Below, one piece after another: positions 1 to 7,643 of a stretch of 64,000 bases of DNA. A program made the position numbers and the translations under genes. The notes beneath the pieces were generated by a model. The model saw only the letters and a list, made by a program, of their open reading frames with translations. It had not been told where the DNA came from and ran no database searches. The stretch is from an uncultured Pelagibacteraceae bacterium (lineage in GTDB: Bacteria; Pseudomonadota; Alphaproteobacteria; Pelagibacterales; Pelagibacteraceae): positions 62,001-126,000 of the forward strand of contig CACJAU010000001.1 of the NCBI GenBank assembly GCA_902591415.1. The letters are read 5' to 3'. Position 1 is the first letter of the stretch, and each line of letters starts with the position of its first letter.

Positions 1-606
1 AGAGCGTTTGATATCTCTTTAATACTATACGCTGAACATAGTTTTAATGTTTCAACTTTTACAGCTAGAACAATTACTTCTAGCTTGTCAGATTTACATG
101 GAGCAATTACCGGAGCCATTGCTTCCTTGAAAGGTCCGCTACATGGTGGAGCAAATGAAGCTGTAATGCATATGATGAAAGAAATAGGGAAACCAGAAAA
201 AGCTAAAGCTTGGATTGAAAACGCACTAGATAAAAAGAAAGTTGTAATGGGATTTGGTCACAGAGTTTATCGTACAGGAGACTCTAGAGTACCAACTATG
301 AAGCACTATATGTTCAAAGTTGCTAAACTTCTTAAAAAAGAAAAGTACACGAGAATTTATGAAATTTTAGAAAAGGTAATGATAGATAAAAAGAACATTC
401 ATCCAAATGTAGACTTCCCATGTGGTCCAACTTATTACATGATGGGAATAGATATTGATTTCTACACTCCGATATTCGTAATGTCCCGAATTACAGGTTG
501 GTCAGCCCATATTATGGAACAACATGCTTCTAACAAACTAATTAGACCTTTATCTAAATATAGAGGTGCAGAAGTAAGAGAAGTGATGTTGTTGAATCAA
601 AGATAA
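1..606 (+). CDS. gltA: Citrate synthase / 2-methylcitrate synthase family, C-terminal part
   Basis: The reading frame is open from base 1, so the gene begins outside the window; a TTG at 85 lies inside the conserved core and is not the start. The enzyme condenses acetyl-CoA (or propionyl-CoA) with oxaloacetate in the cytoplasm. All three catalytic residues are visible: His in GPLHGGANEAVM, His in GFGHRVYR and Asp in NVDFPCG. The short active-site style and the ending VREVMLLNQR match the Bacillus CitZ/methylcitrate synthase type rather than the E. coli GltA type, so citrate versus methylcitrate activity cannot be settled from sequence. The stop codon abuts the next ATG directly, suggesting translational coupling. 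Confidence 0.85.
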   Translation, partial: RAFDISLILYAEHSFNVSTFTARTITSSLSDLHGAITGAIASLKGPLHGGANEAVMHMMKEIGKPEKAKAWIENALDKKKVVMGFGHRVYRTGDSRVPTMKHYMFKVAKLLKKEKYTRIYEILEKVMIDKKNIHPNVDFPCGPTYYMMGIDIDFYTPIFVMSRITGWSAHIMEQHASNKLIRPLSKYRGAEVREVMLLNQR

Positions 607-792
607 ATGACTTTAACAAATTTACTTTTATTTTTAATCTTAGTTACACTTGCTACATACACTTTTATGCCTTGGAAAGGTATTGATAAAGGTTCTTTAG
701 TAAAAGTAGCATCTCAATGGTTCATGTGGTTTGCTATTTTTGCAATCATAGTTTTTATATCTACTTTTTTTGGAATTGAAGTTTTTGGATAA
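607..792 (+). CDS. Small two-helix membrane protein, unknown function
   Basis: A 61-residue protein starting at the ATG that immediately follows the TAA of the citrate synthase gene. It has two hydrophobic segments (about residues 4-20 and 38-57) joined by a short basic loop containing PWKGIDKGS. No catalytic motif is visible and I do not recognise a named family. Its zero-gap position after the synthase and its overlap with the following methyltransferase frame suggest one transcript and support it being a real gene. It could be an assembly or stability factor, but that is speculation. Confidence 0.55.
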   Translation: MTLTNLLLFLILVTLATYTFMPWKGIDKGSLVKVASQWFMWFAIFAIIVFISTFFGIEVFG

Positions 793-1678
793 TAGTTTTT
801 TTCAACAAACTAGAATTTTAGACGGGGGTATGGGCCAGGAGCTCCTTAATCGAGGTGTGAAACCTTATGGAACTTTGTGGGGAGCCTCGGCATTATATAA
901 AAAGAAATACCATAAAATAGTTGTCAACACTCATTTAGACTTCATTAAAGCCGGAGCAGAAATTATAGTAACGAATAGTTTTGGTAGCAGAAAACGAAGG
1001 TTGATCGAAAATGGTTTAGTAAAAGAGTATAAAAACCTGAACGTTCTAGCAGGTAAATTGGCTAAAAAAGCCGTGGCTAAGTCTAAGAAAAAAGTTTTGA
1101 TTGCTGGAAGTCTACCACCTCAAAATTTTACTTATTTTGCTGATCTTGGAAAAGATCTTAAATTTATAAAAGAAAGTTTTAGATCCCAGGCAAAATATCT
1201 CAATCCATATGTGGATTTTTTTTATTTAGATGTAATGAGTAGCTGGAAAGAGTGTTCATTAGGTCTGAGTGCAATTAAAAAATATAAAAAAAAAATTTTA
1301 GTCGGTATCCACATTAGGAGCAAAGGATTATTACCCTCGGGTGAGAAATTTATAAATGTTGCAAAAAAAGTTCAAAAACATAAACCTATTGGGATAATGG
1401 CCTCTTGTGTTTCTTTTGAGGATTTAAATGAGGTGCTGAAAGACGCAAAAAAACTTAAAGTTCCATTTGGATTTAAAATAAATGCTTTTGAACATATTCC
1501 ACCAGGATGGAAACCTGACTCGAATAACCCTAAAGTTCAACTTGGAAAAAGAAAAGACCTTACCCCCCAAAAGTTCTTTGAAATTTGTAAAAAATTAAAG
1601 AATAAAGGAGCTAACATTATTGGAGGATGCTGTGAAATTACCCCAAAACATATTAAAAAATTAAAGTCTTTAGTGTGA
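770..1678 (+). CDS. Homocysteine S-methyltransferase family protein
   Basis: Cytoplasmic zinc-dependent methyltransferase of the Pfam S-methyl_trans family, which makes methionine from homocysteine and a methyl donor such as glycine betaine or S-methylmethionine. The N-terminal motif LDGGMGQELLNRG and three zinc-ligand cysteines are visible: Cys213 (in MASCVSF) and the Cys287-Cys288 pair (IGGCCEI). Length (about 300 aa) is normal. The start is uncertain: TTG codons at 770, 776 and 785 are all possible and no ATG fits, and the first two overlap the preceding gene. The glycine betaine transporter genes lie convergently next door, which favours betaine as donor (BHMT-like). The 3' end overlaps proW by 9 bp. 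Confidence 0.82.
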   Translation: MELKFLDNSFFQQTRILDGGMGQELLNRGVKPYGTLWGASALYKKKYHKIVVNTHLDFIKAGAEIIVTNSFGSRKRRLIENGLVKEYKNLNVLAGKLAKKAVAKSKKKVLIAGSLPPQNFTYFADLGKDLKFIKESFRSQAKYLNPYVDFFYLDVMSSWKECSLGLSAIKKYKKKILVGIHIRSKGLLPSGEKFINVAKKVQKHKPIGIMASCVSFEDLNEVLKDAKKLKVPFGFKINAFEHIPPGWKPDSNNPKVQLGKRKDLTPQKFFEICKKLKNKGANIIGGCCEITPKHIKKLKSLV

Positions 1679-2521
1679 TTTAATTATCTTTTGTGTAATT
1701 CTATCTAAAATAATTGCTAGAATTACAATTCCTGTTCCGCCAATAACAGCAGAACCAACATCAAGTCTTCCAAGGGCGATATATACAGTTAAACCTAACC
1801 CTCCAGCGCCTATTAGTGCCGCAATAACTACCATCGACAATGCAAGCATCAATGTTTGGTTAACTCCAGCCATTATAGTTTTTAAAGACAAAGGAATTTC
1901 AATTTTAATTAGTATTAAAAATTTTGTAAGTCCTAAACTTGATCCTGCCTCTTTAAATCCTTTGCCAACTTGCCTTATACCTAAATTTGTTAATCGAATG
2001 ATTGGTGGTAAAGCAAATATAATTGTAGCAACTACACCAGGTGTTAAACCAACTCCAAAAAGCATAACTACAGGTATTAAATAAACGAAACTTGGTATTG
2101 TTTGCATAATATCAAGTATTGGGCGTAAGATAATTTCAAAAGTATTACTTCTAGATGCAAGAATGCCAAGCGGTATACCGATTAACATACAAAATAAAAC
2201 TGCGGTAAATATCATAGCTAACGTTGTCATGCTTTCAGACCAAAGGTCAACTAGATCTATAAAAACTAAACTTAAAAAAGAAAATACCGCAAACTTTAAA
2301 CCGTTTGTCCTATAAGCAAAAAAAACAAATATTAAAAGAATTATTGGAAAAGGAATAAAGTTAAAAAGAGAGTCTAAACTATTTAGAACGGTATCAATTG
2401 GTGCTGAAATCTTTTTAAAGAGTGGCCTTTGTTCGAATAGCCACTCTTTAATATTTCCTTCTATCCATTCACCTATTGGAATGTATATTTCATAATCGGA
2501 AGGGGCTAATTTTAAACTCAT
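1670..2521 (-). CDS. proW: Glycine betaine/proline ABC transporter permease
   Basis: Inner-membrane permease (283 aa) of the OpuA/ProU type for quaternary ammonium osmolytes. After an N-terminal extension (about residues 1-50) there are several transmembrane helices. The binding-protein-dependent permease core contains the EAA loop EAGSSLGLTKF, followed by the ATPase-coupling region and the GAGGLG motif. It lies 18 bp downstream of proX, so the two are cotranscribed. No matching ATPase gene (proV) is adjacent: the next genes upstream are zur and znuBC on the same strand. The ATPase must be encoded elsewhere or shared. Confidence 0.9.
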   Translation of the reverse strand: MSLKLAPSDYEIYIPIGEWIEGNIKEWLFEQRPLFKKISAPIDTVLNSLDSLFNFIPFPIILLIFVFFAYRTNGLKFAVFSFLSLVFIDLVDLWSESMTTLAMIFTAVLFCMLIGIPLGILASRSNTFEIILRPILDIMQTIPSFVYLIPVVMLFGVGLTPGVVATIIFALPPIIRLTNLGIRQVGKGFKEAGSSLGLTKFLILIKIEIPLSLKTIMAGVNQTLMLALSMVVIAALIGAGGLGLTVYIALGRLDVGSAVIGGTGIVILAIILDRITQKIIKSH

Positions 2522-2539
2522 TAAAATTAACCCTAATCC

Positions 2540-3481
2540 TTACTTGATCCAACTATCAAACTTGCTTTGATTAGCTTTTATCCATTCAGCTGCGTGTTTC
2601 TTAATAGCTTTTTCGCTTTTCTCACCCTTGTTCATTTTTAAGTTTTGAGCGGCTATATCAGCAAGCGGAATTGATGCTTTTTTTAACATTTTTTCCACTT
2701 TTGGATTTGCTTTAAGAAAGTCAACATTTGCTGCTGGTCTTATATCGTCTGCACCAAAACCTAAATTTATTTTTGGCTTAGTGGCATTAGCAATCTTAAC
2801 TGGCTTAGTAGCACTGTAAGGAACTTCTATCCAAACTACATCTTTACCAAGTTTTAAAGCACCGACTGTCCAATTAGGTGTCCATGTATAAAATAGAATA
2901 GATTTACCGTTTTTATACTTAGAGACAGCATCGGCCATTGAAGCTGAGTAATCAGCTTTTACAGGATTAATATACTCATCTAATCCAAGTTCAGCGAAAT
3001 GTTTTGATATTACTTTTTCACAACCCCAACCTGGAGGGCAGGCAACCATGTCTGCTTTACCATCTCCGTTAGAGTCAAACTCTTTAGCATGTTTTTTAAT
3101 GTCAGTTACAGATTTTATATTTAAACGATCTGCAGTTTTTTTATCGATTAAATACCCTTGGGCTCCTCCACCTTTCATAACATAACCAACAGGTTTTACT
3201 TTACCTTTAGACTCCGCTATGTAACCATCATGTGTTCCGAACCATCCATTAACCCATAGATCAACGTCACCCGCTGTTGCAGCCACATAGAATACTTGTG
3301 GTTTCATAACAGTTGGGCCGGTTACTTTGTAACCCATCTTTTCTAGAGCTTGTTTGTAAATTTCTGCTTGGAAATAGCCTGTATCCCAATCAGCTTTGCC
3401 CATTTTTATCTCGTTAGCAGATACAACACTACTAATAGATATTGCCGTAATTATAGATACTAAATATTTTAAATATTTCAT
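2540..3481 (-). CDS. proX: Glycine betaine/proline-type periplasmic binding protein
   Basis: Periplasmic solute-binding protein (313 aa) of the OpuAC family. It starts with a Sec signal peptide (about residues 1-22, ending SSVVSANE). Aromatic residues of the kind that form the quaternary-amine cage are plentiful: WDTGYF near the N terminus, DLWVNGWFG near residue 80 and YTWTPNW near residue 200. A perfect AGGAGG ribosome-binding site lies only 4 nt before the ATG (plus-strand 3486-3491), consistent with very high expression. It is the first gene of a two-gene unit with proW. Choline, proline betaine or DMSP are alternative ligands. Confidence 0.92.
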   Translation of the reverse strand: MKYLKYLVSIITAISISSVVSANEIKMGKADWDTGYFQAEIYKQALEKMGYKVTGPTVMKPQVFYVAATAGDVDLWVNGWFGTHDGYIAESKGKVKPVGYVMKGGGAQGYLIDKKTADRLNIKSVTDIKKHAKEFDSNGDGKADMVACPPGWGCEKVISKHFAELGLDEYINPVKADYSASMADAVSKYKNGKSILFYTWTPNWTVGALKLGKDVVWIEVPYSATKPVKIANATKPKINLGFGADDIRPAANVDFLKANPKVEKMLKKASIPLADIAAQNLKMNKGEKSEKAIKKHAAEWIKANQSKFDSWIK

Positions 3482-3605
3482 TTGTCCTCCTAATTCCTAT
3501 GCTTTTAAGTAACATGTATAATTTAATAATGTAACCGTAGTTCAACTAAAAAGTGAATTATGGAAGATATGCTTATGATTTTTTTAGATTAGCTTATTTT
3601 GTTTT

Positions 3606-3998
3606 TTATTTGCATTTTTTACACAAACCAAAAAATTCTAAGTTAAATCTTTTATACTTCGTTCCTTTTTTATCATTAAAACTAGAGAGATATTTTGTAA
3701 GTTTAGCATCGCTAATTTCATCAACCATTTCGCAACTTTCACAAATTGAAAATGCTGTAGCTTTTGAAATTTCGCAATTAGAATTCCTGCAAGCTACAAA
3801 GGCATTTTTACTTTCAATTTTATGAATTTTCCCTGTCTCAACCAATTTATCTAATGCTCGATAAACTTGAGGTGGAGCTTTAATACCTTTCTTTTGTACA
3901 TTAAAAAGTATTGTGTATGCTTTTAAGGGTTCTGAAGATTTATTAATTAAATCAAAAATAATTTGCTGATTTTTTGAAAGATTATTTTCTTTAAACAT
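3606..3998 (-). CDS. zur: Fur-family zinc uptake regulator
   Basis: A 130-residue Fur-superfamily repressor with an N-terminal winged-helix DNA-binding domain (about residues 1-75) and a C-terminal metal-binding/dimerisation domain. The structural zinc site is visible as CESC (near residue 88) and CKKC at the extreme C terminus. In the sensor region the usual His-rich stretch before the first CxxC is replaced by NSNCEISKATAF, so a cysteine appears where histidines are common. It is the third gene of znuC-znuB-zur, which supports zinc rather than iron as the signal. The unit should be autorepressed through the operators at 5594-5626. Confidence 0.85.
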   Translation of the reverse strand: MFKENNLSKNQQIIFDLINKSSEPLKAYTILFNVQKKGIKAPPQVYRALDKLVETGKIHKIESKNAFVACRNSNCEISKATAFSICESCEMVDEISDAKLTKYLSSFNDKKGTKYKRFNLEFFGLCKKCK

Positions 3999-4022
3999 AT
4001 TATTTATATTACTTGCTTATCA

Positions 4023-4826
4023 TTAATTTTTCAATTTAATCGATTGTTTGATATTTAATAATGAAAGTATGAATAAAAATAAAGAAGCTGCTATAATTGA
4101 CGGACCTGAGGATGTATTAAATTCTAATGAGGTAAACAATCCTAAAAGCACTGATAATAAACCGCCGAGTATTGAATAGATAACCATACTGTGTGGACTT
4201 GAAGAAATATTTCTAGCCATTGCGGCTGGTATAATTAACATTCCTGTAATTAACAATAATCCAACCATTTTAATTGAAATGGCAATGATCCCGGCCATTA
4301 AAATTGTGAAAATAGCTTTAGCTCTATCAGGATTTAAACCTTCAGCCTCTGCTAGTTCATAATTTACTGTTGATGCAAATAAAGGTTTCCAAATTAATTT
4401 GAGAATAAGGAGAATTAACGGACCTCCTATCCATATAATTAATAAATCATCGACTGTAACTGCTAATATGTCTCCAAATAATAAACCCATTATATCGAAT
4501 CTAATGAATGTTAAAAAACCAATAACTACTAGTCCTACTGCTAAAGATGAATGAGCTAAAAGTCCTAATAAAGCATCTCCCGGTAGATTAGTTCTTTTTT
4601 GAAGCTGAATTAAAATTAATGCAATTAAAGATGAAATTATAAATACTGAAAAAGCAATATTAAACTCTAAAGTATAAGCTAATGTTACTCCAAGTAAAGC
4701 TGAGTGTGCAAGAGTGTCACCGAAATAAGATAATCTTCTCCATATAACAAAACATCCAAGTGGCCCTGTTACAATTGCAATACCAAGTCCAGCTATTAAA
4801 GCTCTTATAAAAAAATCATCTAACAT
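4023..4826 (-). CDS. znuB: Zinc ABC transporter permease
   Basis: ABC-3 family inner-membrane permease (267 aa) that moves Zn2+ delivered by ZnuA. About eight hydrophobic segments are visible. The family-typical N-terminal region GPLGCFVIWRRLSYFGDTLAHSALLG (split here by position, residues about 21-46) carries the conserved His of the transport path, and the GLLLITGMLIIPAAMA segment sits near residue 190. Its ATG follows the znuC stop codon with no gap, and zur follows 24 bp downstream, giving one operon. The family also contains Mn/Fe permeases, but the neighbouring Zur and His-rich ZnuA argue for zinc. Confidence 0.92.
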   Translation of the reverse strand: MLDDFFIRALIAGLGIAIVTGPLGCFVIWRRLSYFGDTLAHSALLGVTLAYTLEFNIAFSVFIISSLIALILIQLQKRTNLPGDALLGLLAHSSLAVGLVVIGFLTFIRFDIMGLLFGDILAVTVDDLLIIWIGGPLILLILKLIWKPLFASTVNYELAEAEGLNPDRAKAIFTILMAGIIAISIKMVGLLLITGMLIIPAAMARNISSSPHSMVIYSILGGLLSVLLGLFTSLEFNTSSGPSIIAASLFLFILSLLNIKQSIKLKN

Positions 4827-5573
4827 TTAATTTTTTTTTATCTCTCCTTTGCTCGTGTGAACATGATCATGTCTATGTTCATACCTTGATAATATTTGGG
4901 AAGCTTGTTCACCAAACAAAGCTTTATATTCATTATTTTTTGCAACATCCATTGGAGATCCTGAACAACAAACGTGGCCATTTAAGCAAACAACATGGTC
5001 TGTAGCACTCATCACTGTATGTAAGTCATGAGAGATTAATAAAATTCCACAATTCAATTCATCAGTAATTTTCTTTATGAGTTTGTATAAAGCAATTTCA
5101 CCAGTAAAATCTACTCCTTGTACTGGTTCATCAAGCACCAATAGATCTGGTTTTTTTGAAATTGCTCTTGCAATCAACACTCTTTGAAATTCACCGCCTG
5201 ATAAATCACCCAAATTTTTATTTTTAAGTTGTATAACGCCAGTTAACGATAGAGCTTCATTAATATCTTCATCTTTAAGATTTTCAGTCAATACCATGAA
5301 ATCCTTTACTCTAAGTGGCAACGTCCAGTCGATTGAAATTTTTTGAGGAACATAACCAACTTTATTTGTATATTTTTCAACCTCTCCATCAATTTTTTTA
5401 TAAATTCCTAATGCAATTTTAGCGGTTGTACTTTTTCCAGAACCATTTGGCCCAATAAGAGTAACTATTTGTCCTTTTTCAATTTGTAATGATACTCCTT
5501 TGACTAGCCATTTGTCTTTTAAACGGAAACCAGCTTGATTTAATTTTACTAAAACATTTTGATTTGAGGTCAT
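4827..5573 (-). CDS. znuC: Zinc ABC transporter ATP-binding protein
   Basis: Cytoplasmic ABC ATPase (248 aa) that powers ZnuB. Visible motifs are Walker A GPNGSGKST (about residues 40-48), Q-loop near VGYVPQK, signature LSGGEFQR, Walker B LLVLDEP and the switch His in LISHDLH. The C terminus is His-rich (YEHRHDHVHTSKGE), as is common in ZnuC, and may bind zinc. It is the first gene of the leftward znuC-znuB-zur operon. The start codon lies about 20 bp from the proximal Zur-box-like repeat. Confidence 0.93.
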   Translation of the reverse strand: MTSNQNVLVKLNQAGFRLKDKWLVKGVSLQIEKGQIVTLIGPNGSGKSTTAKIALGIYKKIDGEVEKYTNKVGYVPQKISIDWTLPLRVKDFMVLTENLKDEDINEALSLTGVIQLKNKNLGDLSGGEFQRVLIARAISKKPDLLVLDEPVQGVDFTGEIALYKLIKKITDELNCGILLISHDLHTVMSATDHVVCLNGHVCCSGSPMDVAKNNEYKALFGEQASQILSRYEHRHDHVHTSKGEIKKN

Positions 5574-5593
5574 TTAATTCCTTGACTTATAAA

Positions 5594-5626
5594 TGTTATA
5601 TTATTACATAATGTTATATTATAACA
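5594..5626. promoter_or_regulatory. Two tandem Zur-box-like operators between znuC and znuA
   Basis: Two 15-bp elements lie in the 72-bp divergent intergenic region. The one at 5612-5626 reads TGTTATATTATAACA and is a perfect inverted repeat with 7-bp arms around a central base. The one at 5594-5608, TGTTATATTATTACA, differs from it at a single base. Their starts are 18 bp apart. The pattern TGTTATAnTATAACA is the known alphaproteobacterial Zur operator. A dimer on each site would block both the leftward znuCB-zur and rightward znuA promoters. The binding itself is inferred. Confidence 0.8.
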
Positions 5627-5645
5627 ATTTTAAAATACTATCATT

Positions 5646-6650
5646 ATGAAAAACATTAAAAAATTACCATTAATATTATCAATATTATCTTTATTTACTA
5701 TTTTTTCACCAGCAAATGCAGATATTAAAGTAGTCACTTCAATTAAACCTATACATTCATTAGCAAGCTATTTGATGGATGGAGTGGGTAAACCAGACTT
5801 GATAGTAGACGGGTATGCTTCACCGCATGGATTTTCTATGAAACCATCGCACGCTAAAATGTTACAGAATGCTGACCTAATATTTTGGGTTGGTGAAGAT
5901 TTAGAAAATTTTTTAGAAAAACCATTAAAATCAATAGCAAAAAAAGCTGAGAAAATAGAATTAATGGAAATTAAGGGTCTTAAAAAATTAAAATTTAGAG
6001 AAAGAAATATCTTTGAAGAACATGGACACGATGAGTATAAAGAACATGGTCATAAAGAAGATAAACATGACGATCATAAGCACGATGAGCATAAAGAACA
6101 TGGTCATAAAGAAGATAAACATGACGATCATCACGGGCATGCTCACGGCGAACACGATCCGCATATTTGGCTTGATCCAATAAACGCAAAAGCAATCTTA
6201 AGTGAGATGGCAGAGCATTTAATTGAAAAAGATCCAAACAATGCATCTGCTTATAAAGCTAATTTAAAGAAAGCTCATAAAGCTTTAGACAATCTTACAA
6301 AAAAAGTTAAATCTGAATTGAAAGGAGATTTTAAATCAATTGTCTTCCATGATGCTTACCAATACTTTGAAAAAAGATTTGATGTGAATGTTTTAGGAGC
6401 TTTTACAGTAAATACGGATGTATTACCAGGCGCTGAACAATTAGCTGAAATCAGAGAAATAATTGAACATGAAAAGGTAACTTGTGTATTTTCAGAACCT
6501 CAATTTAATCCAGATATCATAAAGGCAGTTGCAAAAGATATGAAAATCAATACTGGTGTAATTGACCCTTTAGGCGCAACTTTAAATCCAGGAAAAGATT
6601 TATACTTTAATTTAATTAGAAATATGTATGCTTCTTTTAAAGGTTGTTAA
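5646..6650 (+). CDS. znuA: Periplasmic zinc-binding protein of the Znu transporter
   Basis: Cluster A-I solute-binding protein (334 aa) with a Sec signal peptide (cleavage after about residue 25, SPANA). It captures Zn2+ and passes it to ZnuB. Metal-ligand regions are visible: the first His near residue 60 (DGYASPHGFS), HDPHIWLDP near residue 175, and FHDAYQYF near residue 235. Between the first and second sits a long, highly charged loop of about 45 residues rich in His, Asp, Glu and Lys, the zinc-scavenging loop typical of ZnuA, here enlarged by an internal duplication. It is divergent from znuCB-zur. Its stop codon abuts the nrdB stop on the opposite strand with no spacer. Confidence 0.94.
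   Translation: MKNIKKLPLILSILSLFTIFSPANADIKVVTSIKPIHSLASYLMDGVGKPDLIVDGYASPHGFSMKPSHAKMLQNADLIFWVGEDLENFLEKPLKSIAKKAEKIELMEIKGLKKLKFRERNIFEEHGHDEYKEHGHKEDKHDDHKHDEHKEHGHKEDKHDDHHGHAHGEHDPHIWLDPINAKAILSEMAEHLIEKDPNNASAYKANLKKAHKALDNLTKKVKSELKGDFKSIVFHDAYQYFEKRFDVNVLGAFTVNTDVLPGAEQLAEIREIIEHEKVTCVFSEPQFNPDIIKAVAKDMKINTGVIDPLGATLNPGKDLYFNLIRNMYASFKGC
6027..6134 (+). repeat. 54-bp tandem duplication in the His-rich loop of znuA
   Basis: Two head-to-tail copies (6027-6080 and 6081-6134) of a 54-bp unit encode an 18-residue motif starting HDE(Y/H)KEHGHKEDKHDD. The copies differ at only a few bases, so the duplication is recent or homogenised. It doubles the number of metal-binding histidines in the loop and keeps the frame. 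Confidence 0.9.
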
Positions 6651-7643
6651 TTAAGCAAATACTTCACCCCAACTGCCTCTTGTAGATGCTTTAGAATATT
6701 CTGTAGCTCTGCCTTCAAAGAAATTCATGTGCTCAACACCATTTAACATTGTATCTAGCCAAGTTAACGGATTTTTTTTAACATCATAGATAGGATTTAA
6801 ACCAAGTTGCTCTAGTCTTCTGTTTCCAATAAATCTTATGTATTGTTTAACTTCAGCAGCTGTTAAACCTTCCATTGGACCCATTTGAAAAGCCAAATCA
6901 ATAAAGGCGTCTTCATGTGATATTATTGTTTTACACGCATCATAAATTTCTTTTTTTAATTTATCATTCCAGATAGATGGATTTTCTTTTATAAAATCTT
7001 TAAACAATCTTATCATTGAATTGCAGTGAAGTGTTTCATCTCTTACTGACCAAGTTACTATCTGGCCCATACCTTTCATCTTATTAAATCTTGGAAAATT
7101 TAATAATATCGCAAAGCTAGCAAACAATTGAAGTCCCTCTGTGAAAGCTGAAAATACTGCAATGGTTTTTGCAATGTCATGATTAGATTTAACATCAAAG
7201 CCTTGCATATAATCATATTTGTCTTTCATTTCTTTATATTTCATGAAAGCTGAGTATTCTGTTTCAGGCATACCGATCGTATCTAATAAGTGAGAGTAAG
7301 CAGCAATATGAACTGTTTCCATTGAAGCAAATGATGACATCATCATTAAAACTTCAGTTGGTTTAAATACATTCATGTAATGCCTAATGTAACAGTTGCT
7401 TACTTCAACATCGGCTTGTGTAAAAAATCTGAATATGTGAGTTAATAAATTCTTTTCCTCTACTGATAAATTTTTTTGCCAGTCTCTTACATCATCTCCT
7501 AATGGAACTTCCTCTGGTAACCAGTGAATTCTTTGTTGAGTTAACCAGGCATCATAACACCATGGATATCTAAATGGTTTGTAAACTGGATTAGCTACTA
7601 ATAAGCCGTTTTCTTTTGGTTGAATTTTTTCTGCTACTGACAT
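6651..7643 (-). CDS. nrdB: Class Ia ribonucleotide reductase, small (radical) subunit
   Basis: Small subunit (330 aa) that carries the di-metal site and tyrosyl radical used by NrdA to reduce ribonucleotides. The metal ligands are visible in order: Asp in TQADVEV, Glu and His in METVH, Glu in FTEGL, Glu and His in RDETLH. The radical Tyr is in AAYSHLLD. The ATG at 7643 is chosen because an ideal GAGGAG ribosome-binding site precedes it by 8 nt; an upstream GTG at 7652 is possible but overlaps that site. It overlaps nrdA by 10 bp, indicating translational coupling. Confidence 0.94.
   Translation of the reverse strand: MSVAEKIQPKENGLLVANPVYKPFRYPWCYDAWLTQQRIHWLPEEVPLGDDVRDWQKNLSVEEKNLLTHIFRFFTQADVEVSNCYIRHYMNVFKPTEVLMMMSSFASMETVHIAAYSHLLDTIGMPETEYSAFMKYKEMKDKYDYMQGFDVKSNHDIAKTIAVFSAFTEGLQLFASFAILLNFPRFNKMKGMGQIVTWSVRDETLHCNSMIRLFKDFIKENPSIWNDKLKKEIYDACKTIISHEDAFIDLAFQMGPMEGLTAAEVKQYIRFIGNRRLEQLGLNPIYDVKKNPLTWLDTMLNGVEHMNFFEGRATEYSKASTRGSWGEVFA

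Noticed and set aside
3509..3535. GTAACAT...ATGTAAC near-palindrome upstream of proX as a further Zur or osmoregulatory operator
   Set aside because: The arms mismatch in the middle and the sequence does not fit TGTTATAnTATAACA; in AT-rich DNA it is not distinguishable from chance.
3553..3825. Plus-strand open frame opposite zur
   Set aside because: It overlaps the well-supported zur gene, is very Phe/Leu-rich, has no ribosome-binding site and shows no family pattern.
6027..6134. Repeat as a CRISPR array
   Set aside because: The copies are adjacent, without spacers, in frame inside znuA; no CRISPR or cas genes are present in the window.
5995..6246. Open frame on the minus strand across the znuA His-rich loop
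   Set aside because: It exists only because the His/Asp/Lys repeat has no stop codons in the opposite frame; it is a by-product of the repeat and lies inside znuA.
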